DNA from: Hyphomonas sp.
GTDB lineage: Bacteria > Pseudomonadota > Alphaproteobacteria > Caulobacterales > Hyphomonadaceae
DNA: 64,000 bases
Reading direction: 5' to 3'
Assembly (NCBI GenBank): GCA_020638455.1
Contig: JACKIK010000003.1
Coordinates: 1 to 64,000 of the forward strand
Shown here: piece by piece, positions 61,123 through 64,000 of the stretch
How the letters are laid out: the number at the start of each line of letters is the position of its first letter
Numbering within the stretch: position 1 is the first letter of the stretch
The notes under the pieces: model-generated
What the model was told of the DNA's origin: nothing
What the model saw: only the letters and a program-made list of their open reading frames with translations
Databases searched by the model: none
Made by a program: the position numbers and the translations under genes

Positions 61123-63839
61123 GGCGTACCGAACGCCGTCTCAAGATCCGCCTGGTTTGCCTCTTTCTGCGCCATGCAGAGTGTGATCGCTTCACGCGTC
61201 TCGGCCAGTGCACGCTCATGGCCTTCGGCCAGAGTTCCGTATTCGGAGAAAAGTTGATTCAGTGCGTCGAGGCCCGCCTGGTCGCAGAACGGGCCGGCGA
61301 GCCGCGGCGTCGCCCGCTGCCATTGCGTCGGGACGGCCTTCAGGAAGGCCGGGAAATTCTGCGCCAGGAAGTTCCACATCGCGTCCCGCGTTTCCGGATG
61401 TGACATCTGGCCGGCTGCCAGCGTGAAAGTTTCGCGCGGGCCCAGTGTGCCGGCGCCGACCAGTTCGCGCGTCCGCGCCGCCTGCTCCGCATCCGTCACG
61501 CCACCAAGTGCAGACGCGACGGCCTGCCCGAAGGCCGGGTCGTCAATATCGGTGTAGGCGGCAAGGACGCGGCTGTAGGCGGTCATCCCGCCTTCATCCA
61601 GAAACACCGACAGGGCCGGCGCAAAGAGATCGCCCGAAAGACCGGAATCGGCGGACGGATTCCCAAGCCACGCATCGATCTCGCGGGCAAGCCGTGCGCG
61701 CGTGTCGTCGCGCTTCAGCACGGTCGCATCGAATGCATCGAGGCGCGACTTCAGTTCCATGTTCGACGGATCGGTCGCGATCCGGGCCCGCATCGCATCG
61801 GACATCGCAAGGGCATCGGCGCTGAGCCCTTCTGCCGGCGCACCGGCCAGACGTTCCATCAGGCCGGTGTAGGCATCGATGACGGTGCCAGCGACGGTGG
61901 GGTTCGTGTTTGCCGACGCCGACGCCAGAAGCCGGCGCAGCATGGATGCGTCGAGCCGGCCGGCCGCGAAGGCGGCCATGCCGCTGTCGAGTGCGGTCAG
62001 CGCCTCGCCGGCTTCCATGTCCGGCAGGGCATCGGCCAGTTTCGCCCAGCCCCTGTCGGCGAGGGCAAAGCGGTAATAGCCGGTGCCGCCGGCATTCGGA
62101 TGATAGACATCCGGACATGTCGCCCCGCTGAGCGGCACAACCGCGTGTTCGGAGGCAAGCAGGCTGCACGACCGTCCAGACTTGTCGCCCTCCTGCCAGG
62201 ATATGCAGACCGGGATGGTCCACAGCCGGTTCGGATCGATCGTCGATCCGAGCGGGCGATACCGGCTCTGGTCGAGCGCGACCTTGGCCCCCGATTCAGC
62301 ACACTGAAGTTCGGCGTCCAGCAGGGGAACGCCATTCTGCGCCACGAAGGATTTCAGAGACTTGCCGATTTCCGGATTATCCGTCGCCTGCCCGATGACG
62401 CGGAAGAAGTCGTCACTGTCGGCCGCCTTGTCGGCGAAGGTGGCGATATAGTCGCCCAGTGCCGGACGGAACACGTCCGGACCGAACCAGTGGTCCACCA
62501 TGTTGAGGACGGCGAGGCCCTTATTGTAGGTGATGCTGTCATAGGCGTTGCGAATGTCGTCATTGCGGAAAATCGGCTCTGCCACCGCGCGGGCGCTGGC
62601 GAGGCTGTCGAGGCGCATGGCGGAGATCGAGTCGGCGATTGCCGTCACATCGTAACCCCCATCCGGCTCGAGAGAACTCAGCACGGCCGGTTCGGCCCAG
62701 CTGGCAAAGCCTTCCTTCAGCCAGAGATCGTTCCACCAGGGCGGCGTAACGAGGTCACCGAACCACATGTGCGCGAGCTCGTGGGCATGCACGCTCTTCA
62801 TGGCCCGGATGAATTGCGGACCCGATTGCGGATTGCTGAGGATCCGGCTTTCACGATAGGTGACGGCGGCGGCAAGCTCTGTCGCGCCTGACGGCCATTG
62901 CGGTGCAGCGATCAGATCCAGCTTGTCATACGGATAGGGCTGGCGCAGCGATTCCTCGTAGAACCGGATGATCGCGGGCGTGATGGCGAGCACGTTGGCG
63001 AGTTCGGCGCCCTTGCCGCGCCTAGCGTAGCCGCTGAGCGGCACGGGCCATTCGCGATAGGCATTCGGCGGGATCACCCCGGCATCGACCCGCTCGAAGT
63101 TTCCGACCGCGACCGACAGGAGATAGGTCGATAGCGGGCGCGTCCGCAGGAAGGTAACCCGCTCGAAGTCGGAGCCCGCAGGCTCGCGGCGGGATACCGG
63201 CGTGTTGCTGATGGCAGTCATGCCGGCGGGAATGGTGAGCGAGATATCGAACGGGGCCTTGAAACCCGGCTCGTCGAAGCTCGGCAGGAATCGGCGGGCC
63301 TGGATGCTTTCCGACTTGGCCAGCGCATAGGCCTGCCCCTGTTCGACGACGCGGAACAGGCCGGCGAGATTGGCATCGAACGGCGCGTCGTAGTCGACGG
63401 TGAGCGTGACGCCGCCACCGGGCACGCGGTTCGGAAAGCCGACCCAGACGACGCCAGTCGGGTCCACTTCAGTCCAGGTCGCCCGGCGCGTTTCGCCGCC
63501 GGCCGTGATTTCAACGTCCGACACGTCGAGGCCGAGGCCGTGCATCCAGATCCCGGTGGCAGACGTTTCCAGATTGATATCGATCTCGACATGGCCGGAG
63601 AAGCGCGGCTCATTCGGATTGACCGTCAAGTCGACGCGATAGGCCAGCGGCCAGGCAAGGCCGGACAGGCGGCCGACCGGCGCGTTGGCCTTCAGCTCCT
63701 CAAGGCTCACCTCCCGCACGGGCGGGCCGAACGCCGATTTCGGCACGCAGGCCGCCAGCAACAGGAGAAGGGCAGCATACAATGTCCGCCGGCCTGCGAG
63801 CTTTACGGACCACCTGCGGTTGCTTAACGTCAAAGACAT
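61119..63839 (-). CDS. M1-family aminopeptidase lipoprotein
   Basis: This 906-residue protein starts at 63839 and carries a leader with the lipobox LLLAAC near residue 35. An amidase-type N-terminal beta domain is followed by the thermolysin-like zinc domain. HELAH lies at 353-357 with the third ligand near E376 (LWLKEGFASW), and the GAMEN equivalent reads GATEL. A long helical C-terminal domain follows. It trims peptides in the periplasm. The start codon overlaps the ATG of the divergent gene at 63838 through CATG, so one of the two starts may be mis-set. Confidence 0.88.
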   Translation of the reverse strand: MSLTLSNRRWSVKLAGRRTLYAALLLLLAACVPKSAFGPPVREVSLEELKANAPVGRLSGLAWPLAYRVDLTVNPNEPRFSGHVEIDINLETSATGIWMHGLGLDVSDVEITAGGETRRATWTEVDPTGVVWVGFPNRVPGGGVTLTVDYDAPFDANLAGLFRVVEQGQAYALAKSESIQARRFLPSFDEPGFKAPFDISLTIPAGMTAISNTPVSRREPAGSDFERVTFLRTRPLSTYLLSVAVGNFERVDAGVIPPNAYREWPVPLSGYARRGKGAELANVLAITPAIIRFYEESLRQPYPYDKLDLIAAPQWPSGATELAAAVTYRESRILSNPQSGPQFIRAMKSVHAHELAHMWFGDLVTPPWWNDLWLKEGFASWAEPAVLSSLEPDGGYDVTAIADSISAMRLDSLASARAVAEPIFRNDDIRNAYDSITYNKGLAVLNMVDHWFGPDVFRPALGDYIATFADKAADSDDFFRVIGQATDNPEIGKSLKSFVAQNGVPLLDAELQCAESGAKVALDQSRYRPLGSTIDPNRLWTIPVCISWQEGDKSGRSCSLLASEHAVVPLSGATCPDVYHPNAGGTGYYRFALADRGWAKLADALPDMEAGEALTALDSGMAAFAAGRLDASMLRRLLASASANTNPTVAGTVIDAYTGLMERLAGAPAEGLSADALAMSDAMRARIATDPSNMELKSRLDAFDATVLKRDDTRARLAREIDAWLGNPSADSGLSGDLFAPALSVFLDEGGMTAYSRVLAAYTDIDDPAFGQAVASALGGVTDAEQAARTRELVGAGTLGPRETFTLAAGQMSHPETRDAMWNFLAQNFPAFLKAVPTQWQRATPRLAGPFCDQAGLDALNQLFSEYGTLAEGHERALAETREAITLCMAQKEANQADLETAFGTP

Positions 63840-64000
63840 GATTGGAAGAACATCCCTTATCTCGCTCGCCACCCTACTGATGTGTCTGGCGCCAGCAGCC
63901 CATGCGGGCGAATCCGGAGCCGCGCAGGTCAGCGTAAAGGTAACTGATTTCGAAGGAAACAAGCGCTCGTGCGCGAGTGAGACCGTTTATGCAGTTCCAG
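63838..64000 (+). CDS. Secreted protein (3' end cut off by window)
   Basis: The first 54 codons are visible. A signal peptide (MIGRTSLISLATLLMCLAPA followed by AHA) is followed by a mature start GESGAAQVSVKV and one cysteine (RSCAS). Its start overlaps that of the divergent aminopeptidase gene. No family can be assigned from this fragment. Confidence 0.55.
   Translation, partial: MIGRTSLISLATLLMCLAPAAHAGESGAAQVSVKVTDFEGNKRSCASETVYAVP

Overview
The window looks like chromosomal DNA from a high-GC alphaproteobacterium, most likely of the Hyphomonadaceae/Caulobacterales. Supporting signs are a BamF-type (DUF3035) lipoprotein beside lspA-ileS, a TipF-like flagellar EAL protein, TrmFO, a gyrA-coaD-cyclophilin-queA cluster, and direct-repeat SOS boxes of the alphaproteobacterial form (GTTC-N7-GTTC) at ssb and uvrA. 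The genus is an inference. No tRNA, rRNA, CRISPR array, insertion sequence or prophage gene was seen. Genes are densely packed; no stretch above 300 bases lacks a gene, and the longest gaps are 387-634 and 27056-27331. Several convergent genes share or abut their stop codons.

Layout. 1-7289: a truncated ThDP enzyme behind a palindromic operator, feruloyl-CoA synthase, a voltage-gated potassium channel with a zinc-ribbon tail, a dihydroorotase-like amidohydrolase, a CMD/VOC gene pair and a membrane protein. 7459-12631: ygfZ, tag, two small lipoproteins, a FabH-like synthase and a GH9 cellulase, all on the plus strand and mostly overlapping. 12636-14533: a small membrane peptide, then an HD phosphohydrolase/NrtR operon behind a foldable leader. 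14534-25232: a long minus-strand housekeeping block (HAD hydrolase, MaoC, ribF, two YbjN-like paralogues, ileS, lspA, bamF, two M16 peptidases). 25265-28960: a secreted protein, TipF, a dead metallo-beta-lactamase-fold lipoprotein and an FAH hydrolase. 29070-32584: a DUF262-DUF1524 (GmrSD-like) protein, an SDR, a thioesterase and an unknown gene.

32585-38700 is an informational block on the minus strand (queA, cyclophilin, coaD, gyrA, ssb). 38915-43080 holds a PAP2 phosphatase and uvrA. 43096-45875 holds three membrane proteins, followed by trmFO, an epimerase, a phytoene-synthase-like protein, sodB and a zinc-ribbon protein. 50556-52141 is an RhlE-like helicase with a TTG start and a strong bidirectional terminator. 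52157-61122 is mainly acyl-CoA and aldehyde metabolism (coniferyl-type ALDH, PaaG-like crotonase, acyl-CoA dehydrogenase, thioesterase, SDR) with small accessory genes, including a secreted protein with a mirror-symmetric cysteine pattern. The window ends with an M1 aminopeptidase lipoprotein and a truncated secreted protein.

Linked themes are repair (tag, ssb, uvrA, perhaps the DUF262 gene), envelope biogenesis (lspA, BamF, M16, many lipoproteins) and aromatic or acyl-CoA catabolism (fcs, ALDH, crotonase, ACAD). No large undescribed multigene system is evident. The most unusual items are the cysteine-mirror protein at 56229-56753, the folded leader at 12860-12953, the phased CCGG array near 55663-55728, and the upstream ORF that runs into the TTG start of the helicase.
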